NCBI GenBank assembly: GCA_020541285.1
Contig: CP047043.1
Location: forward strand, 992,001-1,056,000
From: Candidatus Gillettellia adelgis
GTDB taxonomy: Bacteria; Pseudomonadota; Gammaproteobacteria; Enterobacterales; Enterobacteriaceae
DNA: 64,000 nt
Direction: 5' to 3'
The notes below the pieces were generated by a model, which was not told the origin of the DNA, did not search any database, and saw nothing but the letters and a program-made list of their open reading frames with translations. Position 1 is the stretch's first letter; each line of letters begins with the position of its first letter. Of this stretch, positions 11,055 through 22,781 are shown piece after piece. The position numbers and the translations under genes are program-made.

Positions 11055-13929
11055 GAGCATTATTAATACTTTGGTATAATTTTATAACGACTCTTCAATA
11101 GAGTACGTAACAGCTCTAATAATTTTTTATACTATTAGTAATAACATTTCTTATATTACGCATAATGGTCAGTTCACAAGTATTATGCTTTTATTTTTCC
11201 CTTTACGCATACAGTATTAATAAAAGACTAGTACTGCTATTTTAAGTATTAAAGCAGAAATTAATATTGTGCTTATTATGTTCTTTCTATTCATCATAGG
11301 TGTACTCTACAATACACAACCGAATACTTTAACTATTACATAATCCGTTGATCTAATTGACGACTTGCAGATTCATTATTTAATTTTGTCTATATCTTAA
11401 TACAAGTGACATTTATATTAGTTTAAAATTTATTCTTTACTCCATAAATATTTTTTACTGTTTATAGTATACTAAGCATACAAATTAAATACTACTCATC
11501 AAATCTATTAAGCATCAACTTAGGACAAACTAAACCTCACCCTATTGCTACTAAAATTCTGAGTAAGACGCGTGAAATTTTCTGTGCATTATGCTTGATA
11601 CTGCTTGATAATATCCACTGTATCTACTTATGAGATTAGTCGATGAATTTAGCGCGGTAATCGCTGTACATTACTACTCACCGATACCTGACTCACTAGA
11701 TAGTTAATCCTACTATAGGAAGCACCGCAAGAAACTTTCAATCTTAGGACGGCTCACAGCAAATACAATAATCATGGAACACATGTAATATTAAAACACG
11801 GAACCACGGATATTAAGTGCATACCTATTTATAGGTGCAGAAGTTTAATACTCCAATAAATTACATCAACCTTATCAGGACTCTCAAAAAATACGTTATT
11901 GTTATCACATCTAAACGCGCAGAAACGAAATAAAAATATCTTTATATCATACTGCTGCTCTCTTACCTGACAGGAAACACCAGCGCTTCAAACTCAGCAT
12001 AGCTATCAATACCTAACCGCAGTACAAACAGGCACTGTTGTATAATAAATACACAATATATTAGCTCTAGCAGACTGGTAAAATAATTACAAATCAACGC
12101 ATATGAATATCTAGTGTAGTCAGATAAAATAACGTTACTTACTTTATATGATCAATCTTCTGCTTTGTATTGCAGCGGATACCACTAGTTTCCCTTTGGT
12201 GACACACTTAATAACACAAAAAATCTAACACGCTGGCGTACGATTGCATATATAATGCAATAGCGCATATTTACCAAATCGAGCGGGTTGTAACACAACT
12301 AGCTTTTTTTAGATAGGTAGTTGCCTTCATATCGCGCTCCACCCAACTACTATGGAGTAATCTCTCAAATAATTATAATGTCGCTTATTACATAAAGATC
12401 AATCGAGTCACTCGAATCTTAACCACCCTCCTATACACTATGTCTTTTTACAGTGACGACTTTTTGATAGTAATGTTAGAGTTTACTAATGTAAACTTCT
12501 ATTCTTGTATAATTACAAGGTGCAAAAACAGCTACACCATCTCTGTATGCATTGTAAGTCTCTAAAATTTTATCTTTATTAATCCAATCAATACGTACAA
12601 CACATGCGTATTGAACTTTTTTGATTGTAATATATAATACAATCATCTAAGTTAGATATATGACTTTTAACTTTAATACAACTAATATCACTTGTACATT
12701 TAATTTCACGACGCGAACCTTCTTTAGGTGCGTTAAAAGATTTCTGTCACTTCTCGCTCATTGAGAAGCCTTTAGCAATGCTTCTATAAGCACTAATATA
12801 TACCCTAATAATTAAATGTGTGTTTTATTAGTACACCCAGTGTATCCGTCACAATTACATGCACTATTTGGAACAAGGTGGAACTTACACTCCGTTATCA
12901 CGGATATCACAATAAGAGAATATATAATCATATAACAGCTATGTTCTGATTGCTACATCTAGACGATCAATATGATTATTACCGATTTTTAAGTATATAC
13001 AACGTTTACTCAGGCGCCATAATGACACCTATCTACATGAGAAAACTTATAGCAATATATAGATAATTATAGCCATTTAAACAGAGTACAATATGCATGC
13101 TCTTTGGTTATCTAACAGATAATCTCATATTAACCATAAAAAACTACTATGCAGCTTATTAATAAATAATGAGGTCTTCGCAGTGTTGTTAATTAATAAG
13201 TAAATGGCTGAAACAAAATATTTTAACTAAAACGTTGGATATAACCTGTAAATATGCAATGTAAGTATAATTAACATTCTTGAAAATTAAAAATTACAAT
13301 AAAAGCCTAAAAGATAATTAACTAATTTTTATGAAAATTGTCTATCTGATCAGGAGATAAACAGATATATATTTAGATGCTTATTTAACATTCGGTTGTT
13401 AGAAACAAACGGTCGTCGTATTTATGTACACTACATCACTACACTATACGTATACATATACCAACATCATATTTAACAAACATATTACTGTGCTGTGAAT
13501 ACTATCGCTTTCTATTATAACTAGAGGTAACTTATGGAATGATATAAACAATTTTATCACTTTTAAATAAAGTAAGTTGTTATTATATAGAATTTAAATA
13601 TTACACTAAAATATGAATACTTATTATTATTGTCACGGCTTTACAATCGCTTTAAAAATAAGTATTTTATATTTTTCAAAAAAATGCAAATTTTAGAAAA
13701 TACTATCACGTATTATTCATAATCATATCTATATATTACAGATGCCTTGTATTTTAATCAGCGTCGCTGATTTATTCTTTGGTAGCAAAAATTATATATA
13801 TTCTATATTATTATTGATTAGCTGGTTAAAATACCGGTATAAACTATAGCCATACAAGAATTAAGAAGCATAAGATGCATGTCTTGAAGAAGACGCGAAC
13901 AGTCAAACCATCTCGATCCTCCAACTACT
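11055..13929. other. gene-free region, probably decayed
   Basis: No intact gene. Slightly GC-richer patches at about 11700-12000 and 12690-12800 have protein-like minus-strand frames (for example NAPKEGSRREIKC near 12730) interrupted by stops, which I could not identify. If the flgN call to the right is correct, parts could derive from flagellar genes, but I did not recognise any. Confidence 0.4.
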
Positions 13930-14400
13930 TCTTTAAATAAGTTCAATATCATTAATTACTACAGTCTATATGCATTCTATGAACCGAAAAAATAAGCACC
14001 TTCCCACAAACATAATACATATATACCTATCTCAATATAAGCATACAGGCATTACTAATCTGCACAGAAATGACTCAGCATCCTTGTATATCTAAAACCT
14101 TAGAATACTGCAACATATTACTTAGAGTTGTCTACTAAACATAGTCAATAATATTGCAGAAAATAAAATGCATCAGTAATACTGTAGTGTAAAATAGTGT
14201 TTTACTGTCCTAGAAGACAGAGAGATATACAATAATCATCTATAATCAATTTTACCTATCAAATAAATAGTATAAAATAAGAGAGATAACTATACAAGAT
14301 AGTTATAATATCAAGAAATGTTAAGCAGCCTTACCTAATTAACCTATACTATACAACCGCTTACCTAAGCATCATCTTTATATTTTAGTCTTCTCAAAGG
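13930..14400 (+). pseudogene. possible flgN fossil (flagellar export chaperone)
   Basis: Weak call. In enterics flgN lies immediately downstream of murJ and converges on it, which would place it here on the plus strand. Pieces in order resemble FlgN: YEPKK near ITEQKSS, a stretch NNHL...ILPIK near the QHNGWLLEGQIERN segment, and QEML near ALEML close to the C terminus. Identity is low and frame changes are many, so gene order carries most of the argument. Confidence 0.3.
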
Positions 14401-14446
14401 TGCTTACACTTACACTCAACTTGGCAGGGTTGTAAGATAAAGATAA

Positions 14447-16045
14447 CTAAAGCCTCTTATGCTGAAATACTGTTGAAACATCTCGACGGGCAAAATCAGA
14501 TGCACGAAACCCTAATCCTGCTAATACTAAAAAATAAGTTACTGCCCCCACTACTACTACTACAGCTAAGCGCACCAAACGTGCCAGCATAGTACCTTTA
14601 TCCCAAAACGGCATGAGCGACATTAAACCCACTAGTACCACCGACATTACTAGAACAGCAATTCCTAGTTTACTAAGAAAACGTATCCAACCGGGTTGCG
14701 GCTGAAAAATCTTTTTCTTACGCAATTGCCAATACAACAGTGCAGCATTTAAATATGCTGATAAACCTATAGATAACGCCAATCCGGCATGTTTAAGTGG
14801 ACCAATAAATATTAAGTTCATCACCTGAGTTAATAATAGTGTAATGCCGGCAATTTTTACTGGTGTTTTAATATCCTGCCTCGAATAAAATCCTGGCGCT
14901 AACACTTTTACCAAAATTAATCCCATCAATCCCACTGAGTAAGCCACTAATGCATGCTGTGTCATCTTCCCATCAAAAGCACTGAATTTCCCATACTGAA
15001 ATAGCGAAATAGTCAGCGGTGTAGAAATAAGACCTAACGCGATAGTGCTTGGTAGTGCAAATAAGAAGCACAGACGTAGTCCCCAGTCTATTAGACGTGA
15101 ATATTCGTCTTGATTACCAGTAGAAAAACTTTTTGCTAGCGATGGTAAAAGAACAGTCCCTAACGCTACACCTAATACGCCAGCAGGAAACTCCATTACA
15201 CGGTCAGCATAATACATCCAAGAGACCGACCCAGATGCTAAAAACGAAGAAAACATTGTGTTAATCACTAAGGAGATCTGCGTCACCGACACCCCGAGAA
15301 TAGCAGGACCCATCTGACATACTACCCGCCATACTTCGGTGTCTCTTAATGTGAGGCGAGGTAGTACTAGCATGTCCACTTTGTACAGATACGGCAACTG
15401 ATAACTCAGTTGTAATACCCCACCTACTATTACCGCCCAGGCTAGCACTAGTATCGATGGATGGAAGTAAGATGTTGCGAATAACATAAACCCAATCATA
15501 CTAATATTAAGAAACGTTGGTGCGACAGCTGGAATTAAAAAACAATTCCAAGTGTTAAGAATTGCCCCAACTAATGAAGCGAGCGAAATTAACAAAATAT
15601 ATGGAAATGTGATAAATAACAGTCCTGAAGTTAACTCCAGTTTATTTGGTGTATCAATAAAACCTGGCGCAGTGATATAAATTACCCAAGGAGCAGATAG
15701 CATGCCTAATACTATTATTATCGTCAATGTGAGCGTTAACAAACCGGATACATAAGCAATGAAAGTGCGCGTAGCCTGTGCATTTTTTTGACTGTGATAC
15801 TCAGATAAAATCGGGATAAACGCTTGGGAAAAGGCTCCTTCAGCAAAAATACGCCTTAGTAAATTTGGAATTTTGAATGCCACAAAAAAGGCATCTGTTG
15901 CTATGTCAGCACCAAAAAAACAAGCTACCATAGCATCACGTGTAAAACCTAAACAACGTGAAACCATTGTCATAGCACTGACTGCAGCTAGTGTTTTTAA
16001 AAGGTTCCTCTCTTTTTTCTTTTTACTATCAAACACAGTGTTCAT
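14447..16045 (-). CDS. murJ: lipid II flippase MurJ
   Basis: Inner-membrane flippase of the MOP superfamily that moves lipid II to the periplasmic face for peptidoglycan synthesis. The 532-residue protein matches E. coli MurJ (511 residues) end to end. Landmarks include [20 protein letters not shown], with the family's conserved N-terminal arginines, [56 protein letters not shown] and KTPVKIA. About fourteen hydrophobic segments are visible. The N terminus is longer than in E. coli by a lysine-rich stretch, because no Met exists at the E. coli position. Upstream on the same strand lie fossils of mviM, yceH and rimJ, the enteric order, so murJ is the survivor of a dead cluster. Retention implies that a cell wall is still built. 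Confidence 0.96.
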   Translation of the reverse strand: MNTVFDSKKKKERNLLKTLAAVSAMTMVSRCLGFTRDAMVACFFGADIATDAFFVAFKIPNLLRRIFAEGAFSQAFIPILSEYHSQKNAQATRTFIAYVSGLLTLTLTIIIVLGMLSAPWVIYITAPGFIDTPNKLELTSGLLFITFPYILLISLASLVGAILNTWNCFLIPAVAPTFLNISMIGFMLFATSYFHPSILVLAWAVIVGGVLQLSYQLPYLYKVDMLVLPRLTLRDTEVWRVVCQMGPAILGVSVTQISLVINTMFSSFLASGSVSWMYYADRVMEFPAGVLGVALGTVLLPSLAKSFSTGNQDEYSRLIDWGLRLCFLFALPSTIALGLISTPLTISLFQYGKFSAFDGKMTQHALVAYSVGLMGLILVKVLAPGFYSRQDIKTPVKIAGITLLLTQVMNLIFIGPLKHAGLALSIGLSAYLNAALLYWQLRKKKIFQPQPGWIRFLSKLGIAVLVMSVVLVGLMSLMPFWDKGTMLARLVRLAVVVVVGAVTYFLVLAGLGFRASDFARRDVSTVFQHKRL

Positions 16046-16269
16046 GTAATGCTAGCTACTCCAGCTGACTATTTGTATAACAGTTGCACTAATTTTATAT
16101 AACGTTCATTTCATCACACCAATAAAGAATATAATAGCGATATATATTCGTCGCACTATAAATTAGCAGCAGACAATAAGAAAATAAAACATCCGTTAAA
16201 ACTAATTATAAAAAAATTCGAATGCAGCCTCCTGTAGTCTAAACTTCAGGCATAAAATTATGAATTTCA

Positions 16270-17250
16270 GTAATTTAAGAAAGTTAACAATCTGGTGAGC
16301 CAATATATATGAAATGTATAATATGATAGATATACGTCGAGTATTATTAATCAATGTAGTTGAAATACTAGTGCTGGCTTATAAAGTAAGTCTATGATGT
16401 TCCTATATCCTCAGATTAATACTGTATAATGTTACTTATGAACTCAGCTAAATCTATAATATATCCTCAAATAAAGAGACATATATTTTACCAGTATTGT
16501 ACAAGGCATTATATCCTTAGTCGCTATTCATGAAATTTCACTTAAAAACCATGTAATAGAGATGGCCTCTCTGCACTACTTCTCGTCTAGACATAGACCC
16601 TTTGTTGCATATAACAGTTGTTATCTCACGGTCATCACTATGAAAAACATTCGCATTCGTTTCAATTTGATTGAAAACGCTCCATATGACTAATTTAAAA
16701 AATTAATCTGAGGTGACAGAACCAACATCGAGTATGTAGTCAGATTTAATGATGTCATTAATGGACATTAAGTCTCCGTCTATATTATCATTACAATAGA
16801 ATTCATAAAGTTTTTTAGTATCAGAGAATAACTAAAATCTAGCTACATATGCCAATTTAGCGCTAATGAAATATACCTTGTATACAAGGTGGTTTATTAG
16901 CATTCATAACATCAGTTTAACTATTGGCAAAATAATTCAGAATCAATTCTCTATACACTGAATTCCTAAAACGTTAAAACGTATGCCACTAAGTTAAAAA
17001 CGTTTAGGCAATACAGCAAATATAGAATGTGACCTACAAACACAAACGATACTAGATAACATTGCATCAGTATTAGACTATAAGATACCCTGCCTATCGA
17101 CGTAAAATAATAAAAAATGATATCTATGCCATCGAAATAAGAAACGCAGCAGCTCATATTTTATCATACAACGCTAATAACTAGCACTTAGACATCGTTA
17201 AGTGGTCAACCAATTGATTTAGAGATTAGTTAAATTTTCTACATAAAATA
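16270..17250 (-). pseudogene. mviM: mviM fossil (GFO/IDH/MocA-type oxidoreductase)
   Basis: Minus-strand pieces line up in order with MviM (YceM), a predicted NAD(P)-dependent oxidoreductase of unknown substrate. Near 17000-17100, frames with IGRVSYS, then SSIVCVC and SIFAVL, match RIPYADS, DAVFVHS and SHFDVV. Near 16620-16670, EITTVICNKG followed by SRREVVQ matches QITTCMHRRAGSQRETVQ. Near 16400-16500, YW...GYIIDLAEFISNIIQ matches GW...GFVGCARHFIECVQ, and PALVFQL matches QAVLAQRI near the C terminus. Stops and frame changes are frequent. It sits directly upstream of murJ (mviN), as in E. coli. Confidence 0.65.
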
Positions 17251-17329
17251 AATCATTAGTATTCATACTACCCTTACGTTGTTATAATCAGTGTCATGCT
17301 GCCTAAGAATACACAACATGCAATTATGT

Positions 17330-17880
17330 AATACCTTAATTGTTAATAAATAATTAATTTATACGAATATAAGAATACATTAATGAATTTATTCTATATC
17401 CTTATTTTTTAATTATAAATAATTACCCCTCTGAAGCTAAGTATTTTAGACCCAATTATCTCTACCATTACGCAATCACTACCATAACTGATATATTACT
17501 GAACAACACATATCGAATAATCAGGTGTAATGATAACACAGAAACTCTGATTTTTCTTATTAGACATACTCACAAGACGTTTATGTTGTTATCGCATAAA
17601 TCACACTATTATAATCATTAATTACCGCTCTACTTATTTAAAGATACTGGATTGTTAATAAGCAAGTCTAATACGTAATCATGTAAGTGAAGCTATTTTA
17701 AAATAAAGACGCTATGTATTTTTTGTGCTATCGATTCTGTAATAAAATTAGACACCTATAACCAGATATGCGCTTTACCAGCTATCTAAGGATAGTAAAA
17801 CATATAAATTCTCTAAAACGATAACTATACAAACTATTTTAAAAAATATAAATACTATAAGACTACAGCGAATATCACTA
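17330..17880 (-). pseudogene. yceH: probable yceH fossil (conserved winged-helix protein)
   Basis: The position between the mviM and rimJ fossils is exactly where E. coli has yceH. Minus-strand frames near 17540-17600 give NKKNQSFC, comparable to TKYEQRFCN, and further degraded pieces resemble LLLRGAQTPGELRSR. Similarity alone is weak; gene order on both sides raises the probability. Confidence 0.45.
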
Positions 17881-17929
17881 AATCATTACACTAAAAAGTT
17901 TTTAATCACACACTAGATTTATACTGCAT

Positions 17930-18560
17930 ACATTTCGTATCGAAATACAATACGGACTCGCAATAATCTATAACAGACTAACATAAACATCCGAAAAATA
18001 AACACACCCATACATTAGTGGGTTAATGCGGTATTAGGAATCATATAGGTAAATAATTCAACACTGACTAAAAAAGAAAATCATACAATAAAACTAACAA
18101 TACTAATCTCGACATAAAATAATAGCATTGTACATTATCTGCAATATAACTAGCATGATCGCCGACTATATAATTTAACAATATAGTATAAATATACTTT
18201 CATCGCCATTATGCAATGTGATCACGATGATATAAAAGGCGGATCTCATGCTAGATTGAGGAGATTATCATTATGAAAATAACATTACAAAATTCAGTAA
18301 TAGTAATAAATATTTAGTGTTATTATTTACCTCCTTATAAGTTACATTGTGAACGAATAAAAACACTTCAGAGAGTTTCAGAAAAATCGCTTAAAATCAC
18401 TATGAATTTGTTTAATAAAATAAATTATGGCAAAATAAAGCGCTTTTCTGGCAAGATTTACTATAGTTTAGCAAAAAATCGCTACGTGTAATTTATGAAA
18501 ACTTATAGATACTAAATATTGATTAAAATTACACACAGTAACTTAAAGCTCTCAATGCAG
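17930..18560 (-). pseudogene. rimJ: rimJ fossil (ribosomal protein S5 N-acetyltransferase)
   Basis: A minus-strand frame around 18000-18250 begins RSAFYIIVI, matching GSAFYFGLF of RimJ. It continues without length change through positions equivalent to [21 protein letters not shown] (here hydrophobic with two stops), and FLIPH matches NYMPH near the acetyl-CoA site, followed by a counterpart of LLARLGF. RimJ acetylates the N-terminal Ala of ribosomal protein S5. It lies upstream of yceH-mviM-murJ as in E. coli. I could not align the N-terminal third confidently. Confidence 0.55.
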
Positions 18561-21500
18561 CGCGACACTTTAACTAAGTGTATACTTTTAATATACCAGT
18601 GTACTTGATGTTTTTTCTAATTGAATACTCAGACTACATACCTAATTATTATCACTGTAATAAATTGTTACGTTTATCCCATCCCACCTCCAATAGCATA
18701 ATCGGACGAACGCCCTATATACGCAACATTTTATTAACACACACTCTACTGAAATACTCCAGAATACCAGTGTCAACTTCACCTATGTTACACAGTATCC
18801 CATCTATCTCAAACATGTTGGTTCAGTTAAGATAGTGTGTTAGTAAGCAAGCCAAGTACCGGAAATCTAAAATTCTTAGATGCCTGATACTATCTTACGA
18901 AGAGAAACGTGGAGACAAGCAGACGTTAAGATATTATATCTTTTTAATGGTTAATGCACGGCTATAAATCACCTCTCAGTTTAGCATAATAATACCATTG
19001 ACGTCTAGATAGATTAACTCATCAGCTCATATAGTGATGATATGAAATTAATTGTTGCACATATTCAGAGCTAAGTATCTCAAAAGCATCAGACTACATA
19101 CTAGCTAAAAATCGCTCTAGATAACTTAAAAACTTCGCACAAAACATTGTGTTATTAGATTATTATTTTATAATAACTAAATATTCCTCTAGTAGAGTGC
19201 TTTAATAACACTGCGATTAACTTGCTGTGCGCACGAACCCACTGAATAACTACATACTGATAGTGATACGTTATGTTACGGTCTACCTATAAGTTACAGT
19301 ATACTAAACATACCAGTCTTTAATGGAATTCTACCAATTCACTCAATTTTTTACGGGCCTATTTATCTGATACGACAAGTCGCAGATAATCAATAGTGAT
19401 GGTGCGACTACTTTGGCACTATGCATATTATTTACTTCCTTATAAAGAACTAGAATAATATGTTTATAAAGAGCTAGAATAATATTCTCCGGTACGTACA
19501 TTAATTGGTTGTTCACTAAATGATGCATAAATAGTCAATATGAAAAATCCAAGCAAGCAATTTCTTCATGGATTGTTATCTCTTCAATATGGCGATGTGT
19601 CGGAAACAAGCTATTAAAAGTAATGATTAGTTAGCTAATTGTGTATACTAATCGATAGGGTTCTAACATATTATACGGGAAATAAGTGATGTGCTTGTTG
19701 CTTTAGCGGCCGACATTCACTTCTAATAAACTTAACTAGTGCAAAACCTTTCCGGATTGGTGTATTACACCTACGCACTCTCTTTATAAATTTTACAGTG
19801 CATTACATAAGAGTTGCTAACTGATCCTTATTACTTAGTCAACCATCGTGAACATATTATGTATGCTATACCTCTTCCACTCTTTTGATTCATTGCATTA
19901 AAGATGATTCTGACCGTGCGATTTAGTTATAACTTAATACTTTTAGTTGCTATCGTAGTTATTCTCATGAGGATTCTGATTCGGACGTTCCTATCTATAA
20001 CAATAATCTTTATGAAAATAATGCTATTTAGCGTGCGTTTCCTTTCTGCATGCTCAATTGTTAATAGTGGGATGAGGCAATCAGCCCATAAATTATTCTT
20101 AGTCATGTAATCTTGTACCTGACGACATATCTTAAAAACGTACTGTTATTTTAGCATTTATTCCTCTGATCTTCTCAAAACTATTACCAAACATAAAAAT
20201 TCTCGCATAGTAACCTTTTATAATTCTATTAACTTATAAATTATATTTAATAAGCGCATTATAAAATAATCAAAGATCAAAAACGAGTGCGCGCTCAGTA
20301 ACTTGTTTATATAAGGATATTTTATAAAATAGTATCAACAATTCAACCGTAATCCTTATATCATAAGATGTATTTTGTTGCTAGTAACACGATTTTCTAA
20401 CTCATATCAGTTTCAATATCTGCTATTTTAAATAACCTGATCACTGAAAAACCAAGTAATATTAAATCTTGATTAGTTTCATTCTATGAATTGTATACTA
20501 AAATGACCGTGTCGCTAATCACAATAATCATATTGTGTGTATTAGTTTTGTACTTTAGTATGTTTTATTAATATGCGAGTGGGATTATCTATAACATAAT
20601 ATTCAATAAATCACAGAGTACTATCGTGAATACTTCCATATCACTAAGGTTTTCTCTTCTGATATTATAGTTAACGCTACCTTGATAATACTTTTATTCA
20701 ATCGAAACTAACTCATGATGTCTGGTAGTTACGAGGTGCTTTATACAATCTCAACCTATGATTAGTTTTGTTTCCAGACATGTAGCACCTAAATATATCA
20801 CACCTATCTAGTATAATTAGAAGCGCAATGCATTATATAATATTCCCGACATTAAAAAATAAGAACAAAGATAGCGCATAAAATAACCAATATATTTAAA
20901 CTATACAACCTATGACGGTGTTTATTATTACCCTCACCTACCGCCATATACTACATATAACGCACTGTTGCTACATTATACTCAAGCGAAGATGATGCCG
21001 CTCTCGCCCCTACTAATAATAAATATAATTATTAAATAGCAATGCGTTGCTTAGATGGAAATCTCTCATCTTTCACTACCACCTACCCAGCATAAGTACA
21101 CGATATTCTTGACAACGATGATCATATTTAGACACTATAGTAGTATTTATAGTTTTCTAATGCGATCCCATCATATCCGACTCATTCCTTAAAAAAATAA
21201 AACTGCATAACTATAAATAAATACTATTGCCTACCTAAATGACCGTGCTATCTCTTTTCTGAAATCGATTACTTTATATGAGACACTTTAAGTCACTTGC
21301 CCAATAAACTCATGATAAACTACCACGCCAACTTTTGATCAAAGACAACACTTTTCATGGATAACACAGGAAATTATGATCACACCGAACTTAAATATCA
21401 AGTACACTGATTAATTTTTAGTGAATTTATTAATGCCATAAAGCTAGTTATAAAACATAGATTTCCGCGTAACTAAATCATCTCAGTCTACTCACAGTAT

Positions 21501-22781
21501 TAACATTTTAATGTTTACCCTTGATTTCAAGATAATACAAGTAGTTCCATAGAACAGACGTATTGTATCTCATTAGATAATTTAGACGGCATATACCGTA
21601 AGTCTTTTCATGTTCCTGACGAATTTAACACATAGACATGAATCTATGCAGCACTAAATTAAAGTCATATATATTCCAAAATAGATTCACTAAATCATGC
21701 TATCATATGTTATGTCTTTCTAGAGACATCTAATAAATAACGTGCATCTAGACCCCTACTCTATATTCACAGATATATATTGCAACGAAGAACTTATGTC
21801 TCATTAATAATCATTTTCTTTGTCTATAATGTTGACTGATAACAGACATATAATAGTACAACACTCTATGAGACTTCATAATCTACAAAATGTCATTACA
21901 TTATCAGATTGTTCACTCCTAGCATACGAAGAGAATCCATAAATCAGCTAAACGCTGTGCCTATATTAGATGCTAAGGATGTTTTTAAAAGAATACGTTG
22001 AAAAGACTCAAGGTTCACTTCATGATAAGGTATAAAGATACACTATTTAAAAAAAATTATTAGTCAAGCGCTGCCTTTGAAATATAGAAACAACGGTTAC
22101 AATAACCAGATACTGCCTTGCACCAAACTACAGTACTCACAGTGTATCCACTGATCACTATTGCATGCTCTCACTGCCGAATAAGAAATGCGCATTTCAT
22201 ATTACTTTTAACAAAAACTGTTTTATCGCTAATAAATCAACGGTACTGTTAGATACGTCCAGCCAATTGGGGTGACCAAGTAATTACTAAAAATAAAAAT
22301 CTCTATTATATAATATGAACACGATCTCAATCCATTAAAGTATCTTACTAATCATATGATAGCCAGAGCACTAGTGTAAGTGCAATAGTACAAAAAGTAT
22401 CAGCAGTGGTACTGTGCGAGTTAATTAAGCCATCATAACTCGTTCATTTGATGAAGTATTGACCTACGATACTTACGGAATAATTAATATTCATAATATC
22501 TATTAGTATAAGGATCAGAAAACTGTCGACAGTTTCGTTTAAACTAAATCCAATAGTTATACCTATCACACCAAGATACACAATAAGAAAATAATGAATC
22601 AAACGAACTAACGCTAACACTTTTAAAAATTCGCTAGTTTTAGCTTAAAACTCATCCTCATTAAAGATGTATGAAAAGAGCGTCGATCGAGGTAATACCA
22701 ACAGGTACCTAGGGTTTAGCGAAGACCATCAATATATATGCAACATATAATATAATAAGTTGCATTATACTAAAAACTTAA
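18561..22781. other. 4.2 kb gene-free region
   Basis: No intact gene. A plus-strand frame at 18578-18835 (85 codons) lies in a less AT-rich patch and may be part of an unidentified fossil on either strand. A short plus frame at 19904-20110 encodes a hydrophobic stretch (LILLVAIVVILMRILIR) resembling a membrane helix, with no recognised family. A tandem repeat lies at 19441-19488. Nothing else stands out. Confidence 0.45.
19441..19488. repeat. 24-base tandem duplication, two copies
   Basis: Two adjacent 24-base units, 19441-19464 and 19465-19488, share the core tataaaga-ctagaataatat and differ at a few positions. It probably arose by replication slippage in non-coding DNA. Confidence 0.7.

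Noticed and set aside
16875-16890. Perfect 16-base palindrome accttgtatacaaggt
   Set aside because: It lies inside the mviM fossil, is isolated, and palindromes of this size are plausible by chance in AT-rich DNA; no neighbouring gene suggests an operator.
16966-17157. 63-codon minus-strand frame rich in Tyr/Val/Leu as a small membrane protein
   Set aside because: Alignment to MviM across frame changes covers the same bases.
18256-18320. Start-like signal (gaggag then ATG) opening a short peptide frame
   Set aside because: The frame ends after 14 codons; what follows has no recognised family, and the region overlaps the rimJ fossil on the other strand.
18578-18835. 85-codon plus-strand frame as a real gene
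   Set aside because: No ribosome binding site, no recognised family, and no conserved neighbour; composition fits a fossil or chance frame.
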